From assembly GCA_038503075.1 (NCBI GenBank), contig JBCAML010000005.1, positions 124,001 through 188,000 of the forward strand: DNA of 64,000 bases. The letters are read 5' to 3'. Positions 23,837 through 35,500 of the stretch are shown piece by piece. A program made the position numbers and the translations under genes. This DNA is from Gyromitra esculenta. Lineage: Eukaryota; Ascomycota; Pezizomycetes; Pezizales; Discinaceae. Each line of letters starts with the position of its first letter. Positions within the stretch are counted from its first letter, which is position 1. Below the pieces are notes generated by a model that saw only the letters and a program-made list of their open reading frames with translations, was not told the origin of the DNA and ran no database searches.

Positions 23837-24222
23837 GACGGGTCAGGATATTGTACGGATAAGGTTAAAGAGTTTCGGTTATAATGTCTTTGTGTTTTCG
23901 GTTGTCATCGGTTATGAGTCATAATGGTCGGAAAGCGGGGTATTTAAAGAGAGGGATTCTGTTTTCTTATAACTCTTCTTTCTTTCCTTAAGAACGTTCT
24001 CACTTTACTTCTGTCGTCTTATTTTAATACTATCTCGATTCTACCTCAGAATCCTCGCATGTCGCTGTCGCTGTAGAACATTCCCACACCTAACTCGCCT
24101 CGAGTTAAAACCCGTAGGACCTGTAGAAAACTTCGCTACTCTTATCGCAACGATTCTCGTTTAAGTAGCTCTGCTCACCTTCTGGGATACAGAAGGGCTT
24201 AGACTGGGATCGTACCGTGAGA
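23815..24222 (+). repeat. A 3' LTR
   Basis: 408 bp after the AAGGGGGCTAC polypurine tract. ATGAGTCAT at 23914-23922. The start motif has lost a C (AAGAACG instead of AAGCAACG). Confidence 0.92.
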
Positions 24223-24229
24223 TGAGATT

Positions 24230-24238
24230 ACGTTGCTT
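24230..24238 (+). promoter_or_regulatory. Primer-binding site of B
   Basis: ACGTTGCTT, now separated from its 5' LTR by the whole of element A. Confidence 0.7.
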
Positions 24239-24270
24239 GTCCTATCTACACCTCCTACGACGAAGTAATA

Positions 24271-24476
24271 ATGAGCTCTCCCGCCCGTCACCTCCTCCTC
24301 TGAAGGAGCCGCCGTCGCCACACCCCGCTTCCCCACAAAGGAAGCTTTTGCCCAGGCCTACAGAGAGGATCCCGTCGAGTTGTTTAATCGACTCCGAGAC
24401 CTCAATCAAGCCTCGAGGACCAAATAGATGTCCTGCAAGAGGGAATGCAGGAGCTAGAAATAAAGCTCAACACCGC
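24271..24476 (+). pseudogene. gag: B gag, N-terminal piece, frameshifted
   Basis: Starts ATGAGCTCTCCCGCC, but a short deletion right after shifts the frame to an early stop. The original frame resumes (FPTKEAFAQAYREDPVELFNRL) and ends at the ACCGC site where C is inserted. The coiled-coil N-terminal region of Gag is recognisable. Confidence 0.8.
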
Positions 24477-24895
24477 TCTCACGGTTCGGTCCTCTTTAAG
24501 CCCTTCAGTATCTTTGAAGGTGAGCAGTGCTACTTAAATGAGGTATCAACACGTTTTGAAGAGTGCAAGGTTTTCTACAGGTTCTACAGTGTGGTCTATC
24601 TCAAGGTGAGATAAGTGTAGCAAGGTGGACAGCGATAGCAAAGGTTCTGAGGTAGAACCCAAATATTATTGAATGAGTACCGCAGAAGTAAATGATAACG
24701 TTACTTAAGGAAAGAAGAGAAAAGAACACACAAACGACAAAACTCCTTCACTTATATACCCCGCTTTCCTGTCGCACAAACAACAACCGAACAATAACCG
24801 AAACATAACCGAACAACAAAACCATTGTACTCAAAAAGAACCCATCGTAACTACCCACAATTATCCTGACCCATTACCCGATTCTATCCGTGAAA
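24477..24895 (-). repeat. C 3' LTR
   Basis: 419 bp, TCTCACGGTTCGGTCC to ATCCGTGAAA, next to the GTAGCTCCCCCC complement of the polypurine tract. Its stem-loop is partly decayed (CAGTATCTTTGAAGG). Confidence 0.9.
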
Positions 24896-27800
24896 GTAGC
24901 TCCCCCCTTCAAGCGTGAGCTCCTGCGAACCTTAGAAGGAGCGATAGTTATCTCAGCGAGGAATGTATCAAGGGCAGACGTATCCTGTAGATCCTCAGCC
25001 GGTTCCCACGTCGGGTGAGCATACCCAGTCCATTCTACAAGATATTGGAGTTGTCCTCGGTGGGTGCGTTGATCGAGGATCTTCTCGATATAGTATTCCT
25101 CTTGCTCGTTAACAATAATTGGGGCTGGGGGAGGAATAACTTGTCCCGGGAGGGCATCATTAGGGGCAGGCTTAAGAAGGGAAACGTGAAAGACAGGATG
25201 GTATTTGACCGATGAGGGAAGATCTATCTCGTAGGCGAAGGGGGATACAATCCTTTTCACTGCATAGGGACCCATCCATTTCCAGTCCAGTTTTCGAGCG
25301 TTGCGATTGGTCCTAATGTTCTTCATCGATACGAAGACTTGATCTTGGATTTGATATGCTGGGGCAGGTGTCCGGTGTTTATTTGTAGCAGTTTCTTGGA
25401 TATCTTGAGCGGCTCTGATTTGTGTCCTCAGATAGTCGTATAGTTCCTGCATCTTGCTCGCGAAGACAGTAGCATCTTGACTCTGAGGGGTATTCGTCGA
25501 GGGATTAAGAGAGGTATCGAACCGAGGGTGATATCCGTAATTAGCAAGAAAGGGAGATACTTTTGTACTTGCCGATTCTTGGTTATTTGCGGAGAATTCT
25601 GCCATTGGTAGCCACCTACTCCAGTCTTCTTGTTGATAAGTCACATAGGATCGAAGGTATTGCTCCATTACCGCATTTAATCTTTCCGTTTGTCCGTCCG
25701 TTTCTGGATGGAAAGCAGTCGACATTCGGGCTTGTATCCCAAGACGTTGGCAAAGCTCTTTCCAGAAATGGGCAGTGAATTGGGTACCACGGTCGGAGGT
25801 GATATGCGTAGGTAGGCCATGTAGTTTCCAGACGTGTTGCAGGTAAAGATCAGCGACATCTCGTGAATTGACCGTAGTATTGCATGGGATAAGATGTCGC
25901 ATTTTTGATAATCGGTCAACAATTACCATGATCGCATCGTAGCCATTAGACTCGGGAAGGCCTGTGACAAAGTCCATCGAGATTTCCTGCCAGGGTCGTT
26001 GTGGAATAGGTAAGGGGCGGAGTACCCCCGACGTGCGCTGAGTAACTGGCTTAGCTTTCTGGCAGATATGGCAGTTCCGTACATAACGAGCGACTGATTC
26101 CCTCATCTTGGGCCAATAAAAGTTTCTATCCAGGAGTTCAAATGTTTTATCTCTTCCTGGATGGCCTGCGGCTGGTACATCATGGTGCCTTTTTATAAGT
26201 TCTAAGCGTAAGGGATCGAGGTCTGGAACGTAAATACGTCCTCGGTAACATAGTCTTCCGTTTTCATTGGTACACTCGCTTAAGGTGATCTCCTTTGACT
26301 GTTGATCTTTATTCCTTAATGCTAAAAGTATTCTTTCTGGAAATTTATCAGTAAGAAGTCCTTTTTGGAAGAGTTTTTGTAGGGGGGCGTCCAGTTCAGC
26401 GGCTTCATTTGACAAAGAAGCCGACAACAAACTTAGCTTAGGGTCCACATTTTCCTTCTTCAATACCACTTGGCTTTGGTGTGCCAACCGTTCATCCCCT
26501 TCCTTGGGAAGATCTCCTGATCTTCTGGTCAATGCGTCTGGTTTTCCTCCTTGACTACCTGGGCGATAGGTAATTACAAAGTCAAAGCGGGAAAGATACT
26601 CGGCCCATCGTGCTTGACGACGATTTAGTTGTTTCGTACTCATAAAATACTCGAGGTTTTTATGGTCGCTGATTACGTCAATGGGATGTTTGGAACCTTC
26701 GAGCTCCGGGCGCCATTCTTCGAATACTCGGATGATAGCCAGCAGTTCCTTGTCGTAAATCTCGTAATTGCATTCGGCAGGTGAATGCTTTTTTGAGAAG
26801 AATGCGACTGGGTGTAGGACTCCAGCATCATCGTATTGAGAGAGTACCCCTCCGGAGACAAAGTCAGAGGCATCTGTTTCCACGATGATTTTCTTGTCAG
26901 GGTCAAAGTGGATGAGGATGGGGGCAGTGGTAAAGGCATATTTGAGGTTTTCGAAAGCTATATCAGCTTCGACGGTCCACTCAAAGGCAATGCCTTTCTT
27001 GGTGAGAGCAGTAAGGGGGGCGGCTAGTTTAGAGAATCCTAGGATAAACCGGCGGTAAAAATTGGCAAACCCTAGAAATGCTTGAATATCTTTTACGCTT
27101 TTCGGCGTCCCCCATTCTCGGACAGCTTTGAGTTTTTCTTCATCCATTTTAATACCATCAGGGGTGAGGATAAGGCCCAGGTATTTAGTGGTCTGTACTT
27201 TGAACTCACATTTCTCAGGTTTCAACAGAATGTCATTATCCTTGAGCGTTTGGAGGACCTTTCGAACGTGGATTTGATGTTCGGCAAAGGTATCGCTGTA
27301 GATGAGGATGTCATCTAGGTAGGCAGTGCAGAAGATATCAAGGTATTCTGTGAGGCAATCATTCACGAAACGCTGGAAGGTTCCAGGGGCATTGGTTAGG
27401 CCGAATGGCATGACCTGATATTCGTACAGGCCATAACGAGTGCGGAAGGCGGTTTTCCATTCGTCTCCCTCTGCAATACACACTTGGTGGTATCCATCAC
27501 GAAGGTCTAGTTTAGTATACCATTGGGCCTTTGCTAGACGATCTAGTGTCTCTCGGATGAGAGGTGATGTATAACGGTCTTTGACAGTGATCGCATTGAG
27601 GCCACGGTAATCCACGCATAGTCGTAAAGACCCATCAGCCTTTTTGACGAAGAGCACAGGGGAACCTGCTGGAGAAGAACTAGCCCGGATAAATCCTTTT
27701 TCAAGGTTATCCTCGATGTACTTTTTCAGAACGATGAGTTCTTCTCGAGACATTCCATAAAGAGGTCCGAAGGGGGCATCTTTTCCTTCCTGTAATTGTA

Positions 27801-28578
27801 TCCGGTGGTCATAAGATCGGCGAGGGGGGAGTCCTTGAGCCTTACGCTTATCAAACATATCTAGAAAATCATGGTATTCTGCAGGAATTCTTGCTTTCCA
27901 TTCCTCGTTGGTTGTCTTGTCGTCAATGATCTTGTTTATCTCATATAGCGACATGGCGTAAGCCTGGGAGGAACGTTTTCGGGTGAGGGTCCTGAAACTG
28001 GCGGCACCGATAAAAGATAGATTTAGCTTAGGAGGAGCTGCAATTGAAGGAACGGAGACAGTGGTGGAACGGGGGGCGCAATGAGTGGTGCAGAGTTTAG
28101 AATTAAACTCAATGCGTTTTTGGGCGAAGTGAAGTTGGACATCATGGTAGTTCATCCATGGGATTCCTAAAACAAGGGGGTAATGTCCTAGTTGGGTGAC
28201 AAAACAGGGGGCTTGTTCTTGGTGTTGTTGGATCGAGAGATGAATATTAGCAATGTGAGTGATGTCTCCTGACGAAACTGGGCGTCCATCGATCACTTCT
28301 AGTTGTCGGTGATTTTTTAAAGGAGATAGAGGTAGGGAATGGTGACTCGCAAAGTCTTTGTCTATGAAGGCGAATCCCGAGGCTCCAGTGTCCAATAGTG
28401 CATGAGTTTTAATAATTGTATTATTATGGGAAATGTTACATGAAATAACGAAATGTTCCCCATCCAATTGGTCCTCCACACACATATCCGTCACTGAAAA
28501 ACCCGAGATAGAAAAAACCGACAAAGGTAAAGAAATGGGAACCAAGGCAGGGTCACTGATCAGCCTTGGTTGGACTAG
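24874..28578 (-). CDS. pol: C Pol polyprotein, 1234 aa, intact
   Basis: Uninterrupted from the shift site to its stop inside the 3' LTR, and the same length as F Pol. It has protease DTGAS, RT with YLDD, RNase H with ETDAS, an integrase HHCC finger and D,D,E core, and a chromodomain with LVEWTGYAHPTWEP. Because C gag is broken, it could act only with Gag supplied by another copy. Confidence 0.93.
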   Translation of the reverse strand, partial: LVQPRLISDPALVPISLPLSVFSISGFSVTDMCVEDQLDGEHFVISCNISHNNTIIKTHALLDTGASGFAFIDKDFASHHSLPLSPLKNHRQLEVIDGRPVSSGDITHIANIHLSIQQHQEQAPCFVTQLGHYPLVLGIPWMNYHDVQLHFAQKRIEFNSKLCTTHCAPRSTTVSVPSIAAPPKLNLSFIGAASFRTLTRKRSSQAYAMSLYEINKIIDDKTTNEEWKARIPAEYHDFLDMFDKRKAQGLPPRRSYDHRIQLQEGKDAPFGPLYGMSREELIVLKKYIEDNLEKGFIRASSSPAGSPVLFVKKADGSLRLCVDYRGLNAITVKDRYTSPLIRETLDRLAKAQWYTKLDLRDGYHQVCIAEGDEWKTAFRTRYGLYEYQVMPFGLTNAPGTFQRFVNDCLTEYLDIFCTAYLDDILIYSDTFAEHQIHVRKVLQTLKDNDILLKPEKCEFKVQTTKYLGLILTPDGIKMDEEKLKAVREWGTPKSVKDIQAFLGFANFYRRFILGFSKLAAPLTALTKKGIAFEWTVEADIAFENLKYAFTTAPILIHFDPDKKIIVETDASDFVSGGVLSQYDDAGVLHPVAFFSKKHSPAECNYEIYDKELLAIIRVFEEWRPELEGSKHPIDVISDHKNLEYFMSTKQLNRRQARWAEYLSRFDFVITYRPGSQGGKPDALTRRSGDLPKEGDERLAHQSQVVLKKENVDPKLSLLSASLSNEAAELDAPLQKLFQKGLLTDKFPERILLALRNKDQQSKEITLSECTNENGRLCYRGRIYVPDLDPLRLELIKRHHDVPAAGHPGRDKTFELLDRNFYWPKMRESVARYVRNCHICQKAKPVTQRTSGVLRPLPIPQRPWQEISMDFVTGLPESNGYDAIMVIVDRLSKMRHLIPCNTTVNSRDVADLYLQHVWKLHGLPTHITSDRGTQFTAHFWKELCQRLGIQARMSTAFHPETDGQTERLNAVMEQYLRSYVTYQQEDWSRWLPMAEFSANNQESASTKVSPFLANYGYHPRFDTSLNPSTNTPQSQDATVFASKMQELYDYLRTQIRAAQDIQETATNKHRTPAPAYQIQDQVFVSMKNIRTNRNARKLDWKWMGPYAVKRIVSPFAYEIDLPSSVKYHPVFHVSLLKPAPNDALPGQVIPPPAPIIVNEQEEYYIEKILDQRTHRGQLQYLVEWTGYAHPTWEPAEDLQDTSALDTFLAEITIAPSKVRRSSRLKGGATFTDRIG

Positions 28579-28584
28579 TTTAAA
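28540..28584 (-). promoter_or_regulatory. C gag-pol -1 frameshift signal
   Basis: TTTAAAC on the minus strand at 28584-28578, stem arms 28571-28564 and 28547-28540 (AACCAAGG/CCTTGGTT). Confidence 0.8.
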
Positions 28585-28938
28585 GACTCGTTGGAAGAGT
28601 CTGCAGATTCTAACGCAAAAAACTGAGGAGGAAGAGGTGGTGGTGGGAGCGAGGAGGCGGCGGGTGTGCGGGGGGCTGTGAGGGCTCCTCTCATCGTAGG
28701 ATTTTTGGGAGCAGAGGGGCAATTGGCGTAGGAGTGGTCCGGGGCAGCACAGAACATACATTTTCCAGTGGTACGGCGCCACTGTTTTTCTTCCTCCGAC
28801 AGTTTCCTTCTCCCGTTTACCATAGTATATCGTTGATCTTGAGGGCGAGAGGTATTGCGGGTATTGCCGAAGGATAGATCCATAGGGGCTAGTCCTCCGG
28901 GAGTGAAAGAGGCGGGGGTGAAGGCGGGGGTGCTTGAA
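28575..28938 (-). pseudogene. gag: C gag, C-terminal piece
   Basis: Contains GGLAPMDLSF, VNGRRKLSEEEKQWRR and the knuckle CMFCAAPDHSYANC, ending in the slippery site and TAG. It is separated from the rest of gag by the D insertion. Confidence 0.85.
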
Positions 28939-29362
28939 TCTCACGGTTCAATCCCTTGTTTAAGCCCTTCGGTATCCCCGAAGGTGAGCAGTGCTACTTA
29001 AGCGAGGTATCAACACGTTCAAAGAGTGCAGGGTTTCTACAGGTCCTACGGTGGATGAACTTCAAGGCGAAGTATCGGCGGTGGTTCACAGCGACAGCGA
29101 GGATTCTGAGGTAGAATCGAGTGAAATTATGACTTGGTACAAGAGAAGTGAAACGAGAACGTTGCTTAAGGAAAGAAGAAGAAGAAGAACGAAAACAACC
29201 AAAGTCCTTCCTTAAATACCCCGTTTTTCCAATAGCACCAACAACAACCCGGCAACAACCGAAACACAAGGATATTATTATAATAACCCGAAACCTAACC
29301 GAACAACAAAGGAATTGTACAACCATCTGAACCACGACTCATCCCTGAATCAATCCATGAAA
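28939..29362 (-). repeat. D 3' LTR
   Basis: 424 bp. It differs from the 5' LTR mainly in one short block near 29120-29155, where the sequence between the first hairpin and the start motif is replaced. Confidence 0.92.
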
Positions 29363-30740
29363 GTAGCTCCCCCCTTCAAGCGTGAGCTCCTGCGAACATT
29401 AGGCATAGTTGAGGTCGGGGTAATTAAAAACTTTTCCAGTGCCGAAGTATCGGCTAGGTCCTCAGCGGGTTCCCAGGTAGGGTGAGCATATCCGGTCCAT
29501 TCAACGAGGTACTGTTGTTTCTTGCGATATATCCGTTGGTCCAAGATTTTCTCGATATAATATTCTTCTTGGTCATTGACAACAACAGGCGCTGGGGGAG
29601 GAATGATTTGTCCGGGAAGAGCATCATGGGCCGCAGGTTTCAATAAAGAAACATGAAAGACAGGGTGGTACTTAACCGAGGATGGGAGGTCAACTTCGTA
29701 GGCAAAAGGAGAGATCATCTTCTTAATCGGATAGGGTCCCATCCATTTCCAATCCAACTTTCTAGCATTACGGGTCGTTCTGATGTTCTTCATTGAAACG
29801 AAGACGTGGTCATCCACTCGGTAAGCTGGAGCAGGTATACGGTGTCTATTCGTGGCCGTTTCTTGAATATCCTGGGCCGTCCTTATTTGCGTTCGTAGAT
29901 GGTTATAGAGATCCTGCATTGTTTGGCTAAACGAGGCAGCATCTAGGCTCTGAGGGGTCGCTTGGGTTGGAAGGAGAGTAGTATCAAAACGAGGATGGTA
30001 CCCATAGTTAGCAAAGAAAGGAGAAACTTTGGTACTCGCAGATTCCTGGTTATTTGCTGAGAACTCGGCCATAGGTAACCAGTTACTCCAGTCCTCTTGT
30101 TGATAAGATACATAAGATCGTAGGTACTGTTCCATAACTGCATTTAGTCTCTCCGTCTGCCCGTCTGTCTCAGGGTGAAAAGCAGTGGACATCCTGGCCT
30201 GAATCCCAAGGCGTTGACACAATTCTTTCCAAAAATGGGCTGTAAATTGGGTACCTCGGTCTGATGTAATATGCGTAGGTAACCCATGTAATTTCCAGAC
30301 GTGTTGTAGATATAAATCAGCTACATCTCTGGAGTTGACGGTAGTATTACAAGGGATAAGATGGCGCATTTTGGACAGTCGGTCGACTACTACCATGATA
30401 GCATCATAGCCATTCGATTCGGGGAGGCCGGTAACGAAATCCATAGAAATTTCTTGCCATGGGCGGTTAGGAATGGGTAGAGGACGGAGAACTCCTTGGG
30501 TACGTTGGGTAACTGGTTTCGCCTTCTGGCAGATATGACAGTTACGGACATATTGCCCGATCGACTCCCTCATCTTGGGCCAATAGAACCTTCTAGCAAG
30601 GAGTTCAAAGGTTTTATCACGTCCTGGATGGCCCGCGGCAGGGGCATCGTGGTGTCTCTTGATTAATTCAAGGCGGAGGGGGGCAGAGTCTGGAACATAG
30701 ATACAGTCTCGGTAATAGAGGTTTCCATTTTCCTCTTTGC
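29350..30740 (-). pseudogene. pol: D pol, second part (integrase and chromodomain)
   Basis: Continues the frame interrupted by E: HHDAPAAGHPGRDKTF zinc-finger start, CHICQ, catalytic MDFVTG, TSDRGTQF and GQTER, then chromodomain EWTGYAHPTWEP. No internal stop is seen, so the E insertion is the only visible lesion. Confidence 0.9.
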
Positions 30741-31157
30741 TTTCACGGATGGAACCGGGTAATAGGTTGAGATGAGGATTGTTGGAAGCAAGCGAAGGAT
30801 TGGTTGGATATAATGGCTTTGTTGTTCGGTTATGTTTCGGTTGTTGTCGGGTTGTTGATTGTACTACGGGAAAGCGGGGTATTTAAGCGGAGGGTTTTGA
30901 TCGCTGTTGTTCTTTTCTCTTCTTTCCTTAAGCAACGTTCTCGTTTACCTTCTCCTGTACTCGTTGGAATACTATCTCGATTCTACCTCAGAATCCTCGC
31001 TGTCGCTGTCCACCTCGCTGCACTTATCTCGCCTAGAGATAGACCCTTCGTAGAACTTGTAGAACCATCGCACTCTTGAACGCGTTGATACCTCATTAAG
31101 TAGCACTGCTCACCTTCAGGGATACTGAAGGGCTTAACGAGGGACCCAACCGTGAGA
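30741..31157 (+). repeat. E 5' LTR
   Basis: TTTCACGG to CCGTGAGA. TATTTAA at 30880-30886 and AAGCAACGT at 30930-30938. It lacks the ATGAGTCAT site of other copies. Confidence 0.95.
30880..30938 (+). promoter_or_regulatory. LTR promoter of E
   Basis: TATTTAA at 30880, pyrimidine tract 30910-30928, AAGCAACGT at 30930. The bZIP site is absent. Confidence 0.6.
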
Positions 31158-31159
31158 TT

Positions 31160-31168
31160 ACGTTGCTT
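31160..31168 (+). promoter_or_regulatory. Primer-binding site of E
   Basis: ACGTTGCTT, complementary to 30930-30938. Confidence 0.7.
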
Positions 31169-31222
31169 GCTTTATCTACACCTTCTACCACCCAAACCTA
31201 TACCCAACCTTCTAACGCCACC

Positions 31223-32515
31223 ATGGAAGGAGCCGCCGTCGCCGCGAAACGATTTCCCACCAGGGAAGCCTTCGCCCAAGCCTACAGAGAGGACCCGGCA
31301 GAACTCTATAATGAGCTCAGGGACCTAAATCAAGCCCTGGAAGACCAAATCGACGTCCTCCAGGAAAGCGAGCGAGAAAACGAGGTCAAACTCAACACCG
31401 CTCGCATTCAAACCGATAATGCCCTCCGCCACGCTGCCGAACAAGATCAAAGGGTCGTAGAGACCGCTAATCTAATCGCCCGATTACGGCAGGAACGGAA
31501 TGAAGCCAGAGCCACCATCCAAGCACCCCCCGCTCCACACAATCTAAGCGCCACCCCACCTCCACCAACAAACTCCCACCGCTCAGAACGAATGCCAGAC
31601 CCGGAGAAGTTCGACGGATCTCGAACCAAACTCCCCGGCTTCATCCTCCAACTACGCTCCAAGTTGACCGTCAACCGAGACCGCTTTGCAAATGAAACCA
31701 CGATGATCCTCTATACCATCAATCGATTGGAGGGAGCAGCTCTGGAGCAGGTCCGCCATACAGTCCTCCCTTCCGGCCTCACCACTTGGACTAGTGCAGA
31801 ACAACTCATCGCCGCCCTGGAAACCGCCTTCGGAGATCCAGATCCAACTGGTACCGCCCGACGGGAACTCCATCAACTCCGCCAGGGAAAACGCGATTTT
31901 TCAGCATATCTGGCCGATTTCCAAAGGATCATGGGGCAGCTCAACTTTGATGAGAACTCGAAAATGGACGCCCTGGAACACGGCATGTCTGAAGAGTTAA
32001 AAGAAGCCATGGTGTTCGCACCCATCGCCCCTGCCACCCTTCCGGAAATGATCCTCACTCTCACCCGCCTAGATAACCGGATCCGAGCTCGCAAGGCGGA
32101 GAAACGAGGAAATACCCGTGATAACATGGGTCAATTCAATGCTCCTGCAGCCTTTACTCCCGCCTCTTCCTTCACTCCAGGAGGACTAGCTCCAATGGAC
32201 CTATCTTTTGGCCGTACTAGCAATATCTCTCGCCCCCCGCAGGATCAACGGTATACAATGGTCAATGGAAGAAGGAAGCTCTCGGAGGAAGAAAAACAGT
32301 GGCGTCGCTCCACTGGAAAATGCATGTTCTGTGCCGCCCCGGATCACTCCTACGCCAATTGTCCCTCTGCTCCCAAAAAACCTACGATGAGAGGAGCCCT
32401 CACCGCCCCACCTGCTAACCGTACGCCCCCGGCCTCTTCCTTACCGCCGCCACCTCTCCCGCCTCAATTTTTTGCCCTAGAGTCTGCAAGCGCCTCAAGC
32501 GAGGCTTTAAACTAG
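31223..32515 (+). CDS. gag: E Gag polyprotein, 430 aa, intact
   Basis: The first ATG sits in an optimal context (GCCACCATGG) 65 nt downstream of the LTR. MEGAAVAAKRFPTREAFAQA starts the coiled-coil region. The core has KLPGFILQLRSKL and FGDPDPTGTARREL, and the knuckle CMFCAAPDHSYANC follows. It terminates at the slippery site with TAG. Confidence 0.92.
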   Translation: MEGAAVAAKRFPTREAFAQAYREDPAELYNELRDLNQALEDQIDVLQESERENEVKLNTARIQTDNALRHAAEQDQRVVETANLIARLRQERNEARATIQAPPAPHNLSATPPPPTNSHRSERMPDPEKFDGSRTKLPGFILQLRSKLTVNRDRFANETTMILYTINRLEGAALEQVRHTVLPSGLTTWTSAEQLIAALETAFGDPDPTGTARRELHQLRQGKRDFSAYLADFQRIMGQLNFDENSKMDALEHGMSEELKEAMVFAPIAPATLPEMILTLTRLDNRIRARKAEKRGNTRDNMGQFNAPAAFTPASSFTPGGLAPMDLSFGRTSNISRPPQDQRYTMVNGRRKLSEEEKQWRRSTGKCMFCAAPDHSYANCPSAPKKPTMRGALTAPPANRTPPASSLPPPPLPPQFFALESASASSEALN

Positions 32516-32550
32516 TCCAACCAAGGTCGATCAGTGACCCTACCTTGGTT
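32506..32550 (+). promoter_or_regulatory. E gag-pol -1 frameshift signal
   Basis: TTTAAAC 32506-32512, stem arms 32519-32526 and 32543-32550. Confidence 0.8.
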
Positions 32551-35500
32551 TCAAATTTCTTACCTTTATCTGCATTTTCTATTTCGGGGTTTTCGGTTTC
32601 CGGTATAAGCGTGGAGGATCAGTTGGATGGGGAACACTTTGTAGTAGCATGCAAAATTTCCCATAGCAATAAAATTATAAACACACACGCTTTACTAGAC
32701 ACCGGAGCCTCAGGATTTGCATTTATTGACCAGAAATTCGCGAGTCACCATTCTCTTCCCCTTACCCCCCTAAGAACACACCGACAACTTGAAGTTATCG
32801 ATGGACGCCCCGTTGCCTCCGGAGATATCACTCACATCGCCAAACTCGATTTATCCATTGAAAACCACCAAGAACAAGCGCCCTGTTTTGTAACCCAATT
32901 AGGTCACTACCCCTTGGTCCTGGGAATACCATGGATGAAACATCACGATGTGCATCTACAATTTGCCGATAAACGCATTGAGTTTAACTCTAAACTCTGC
33001 ACCACTCACTGCGCCCCTTACTCCCCTGTCGTCGTCTCCCCAGTAATCACCGCCCCCCCCAGACTAAACATGTCCTTTATTGGCGCTGCCAGCTTCAGGA
33101 CTCTCACTAGGAAGCGTACCCATCAAGCCTACGCCATGTCCCTCTATGAAATTAACAAACTCATAGACAATACAACAACCAAGGAAGAATGGAAGTCTAG
33201 GATCCCAGCTGAGTATCATGACTTCCTAGACATGTTCGACAAAGCAAAAGCCCAAGGACTACCCCCACGTCGCCCCTATGACCATAAAATACAACTAATG
33301 GAGGGGAAGGATGCACCATTTGGACCACTTTATGGGATGTCAAGAGAGGAACTCATTGTCCTTAAGAAGTACATCGAAGATAACCTGGAGAAAGGCTTTA
33401 TTCGCGCTAGCTCCTCTCCGGCTCCCCTGTATTATTCGTGAAAAAAGCAGACGGATCCCTACGGCTATGTGTTGACTATAGAGGCCTAAACGCCATTACA
33501 GTCAAGGATCGATACACTTCCCCCCTTATACGAGAAACTCTGGATCGATTAGCGAAAGCCCAGTGGTATACCAAGCTCGACCTCCGCGACGGATATCATC
33601 AAATCCGAATCGCCGAGGGAGAGGAATGGAAAACCGCTTTCAGAACCCGCTATGGCCTCTACGAATACCAGGTGATGCCCTTTGGACTGACCAATGCTCC
33701 CGGCACGTTCCAACGCTTCGTGAACGACTGCCTCACTGAATACCTAGACATCTTTTGTACGGCATACCTAGACGATATTCTCATCTATAGTGATACCCTC
33801 GACGAACACCAAACTCATGTTCGGAAGGTCCTACAAACGATAAAGAATAATAACATTCTCCTTAAACCCGAGAAATGTGAGTTTAACGTACAAACAACAA
33901 AATATCTAGGCCTAATCCTCACTCCCGACGGCATCAAGATGGACGAAGAGAAATTAAAAGCCGTCCGAGAATGGGGAACTCCAAAAAGTGTTAAAGATGT
34001 ACAAGCGTTCCTAGGATTTGCTAATTTTTACCGCCGATTTATCCTGGGATTCTCAAAACTCGCCTCACCTCTTACTGCCCTTACAAGAAAAGGCATCAAC
34101 TTCGAATGGACCGTCGAAGCCGAGATCGCCTTCGAAAATCTAAAACACGCATTCACTACTGCCCCTATCCTCATCCACTTTGACCCTGATAAAAAAATCA
34201 TTGTGGAAACCGACGCAGTACTTCGTATCAGGCGGAGTCCTATCTCGCACGATGACGCAGGAATCCTTCATCCCGTAGCCTTCTTTTCAAAGAAGCACTC
34301 ACCGGCAGAATGTAACTACGAAATCTATGATAAAGAGCTACTGGCTATCATCCGTGTTTTTGAAGAATGGCGCCCAGAGCTCGAGGGATCAAAGCACCCG
34401 ATTGATGTGATTAGTGATCACAAGAATCTTGAGTACTTCATGAGTACTAAACAACTCAATCGACGACAAGCTAGATGGGCCGAGTATTTATCACGCTTCG
34501 ATTTTGTAATTACATATCGACCAGGAAGCCAAGGAGGAAAACCCGATGCACTCACTAGGAGATCGGGAGATCTCCCCAAGGAAGGGGATGAAAGACTGGC
34601 ACACCAGAGCCAAGTGGTGTTAAAGAAGGAGAATATTGATCCTAAGCTAAGTTTGTTGTCGGCTTCTTTGTCAAATGAAGCCGCTGAATTGGACGCACCC
34701 CTGAAAAAACTCTTTCTAGAAGGATATATCACTGATAAATTCCCTGAAAAAATACTTCTAGCACTGAAGAATAAGGAACGACAGTCAAAGGAAATCACCC
34801 TTAGCGAGTGTACCGACGAAAACGATAAACTCTATTATCGGGGAAACCTTTATGTACCAGACTTCGACCCCCTTCGCTTAGAAATTATTAAAAGACATCA
34901 CGATACCCCCGCAGCAGGACACCCAGGACGGGATAAAACCTTTGAACTTATTAGTAGAAGGTTTAACTGGCCAAAGATGAGAGAAACAATCGGCCGCTAC
35001 GTACGCAACTGCCATGTCTGTCAAAAGGCTAAGCCGGTTACCCAACATACGCAAGGTGTTCTCCGTCCTCTACCCATCCCTAATCGCCCATGGCAAGAAG
35101 TGTCTATGGATTTTGTCACGGGCCTCCCAGAATCCGAGGGTTACGATGCGATCATGGTAGTAGTAGACCGCTTGTCGAAAATGCGCCATTTGATACCCTG
35201 TAATACTACAGTCAATTCCCGAGATGTAGCCAATTTATACCTTCATCACGTCTGGAAACTTCACGGACTACCTACCCACGTTACATCGGATCGAGGTACT
35301 CAATTCACGGCCCACTTCTGGAAAGAACTCTGTCAACGCTTAGGAATTCAATCCCGGATGTCTACTGCATTTCATCCTGAAACCGATGGGCAAACAGAAC
35401 GATTGAACGCAGTTATGGAGCAATACCTACGCTCCTATGTGTCCTATCAACAGGAAGACTGGAGCAAGTGGCTACCGATGGCTGAATTCTCTGCTAATAA

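Larger units (their letters stand above)
18386..24222 (+). mobile_element. Chromovirus A, inserted at the LTR/PBS junction of B
   Basis: Flanked by TGAGA on both sides (18381-18385, 24223-24227). 5' LTR 18386-18794, internal 18795-23814, 3' LTR 23815-24222. The LTRs are near-identical in their U3 parts but differ by indels and substitutions downstream. The coding region is heavily broken. Confidence 0.92.

Noticed and set aside
30804..31079. 91-aa frame repeated at 36245-36520 as a possible gene
   Set aside because: It lies wholly within the two identical LTRs of E. The conservation is LTR identity and no protein feature is present.
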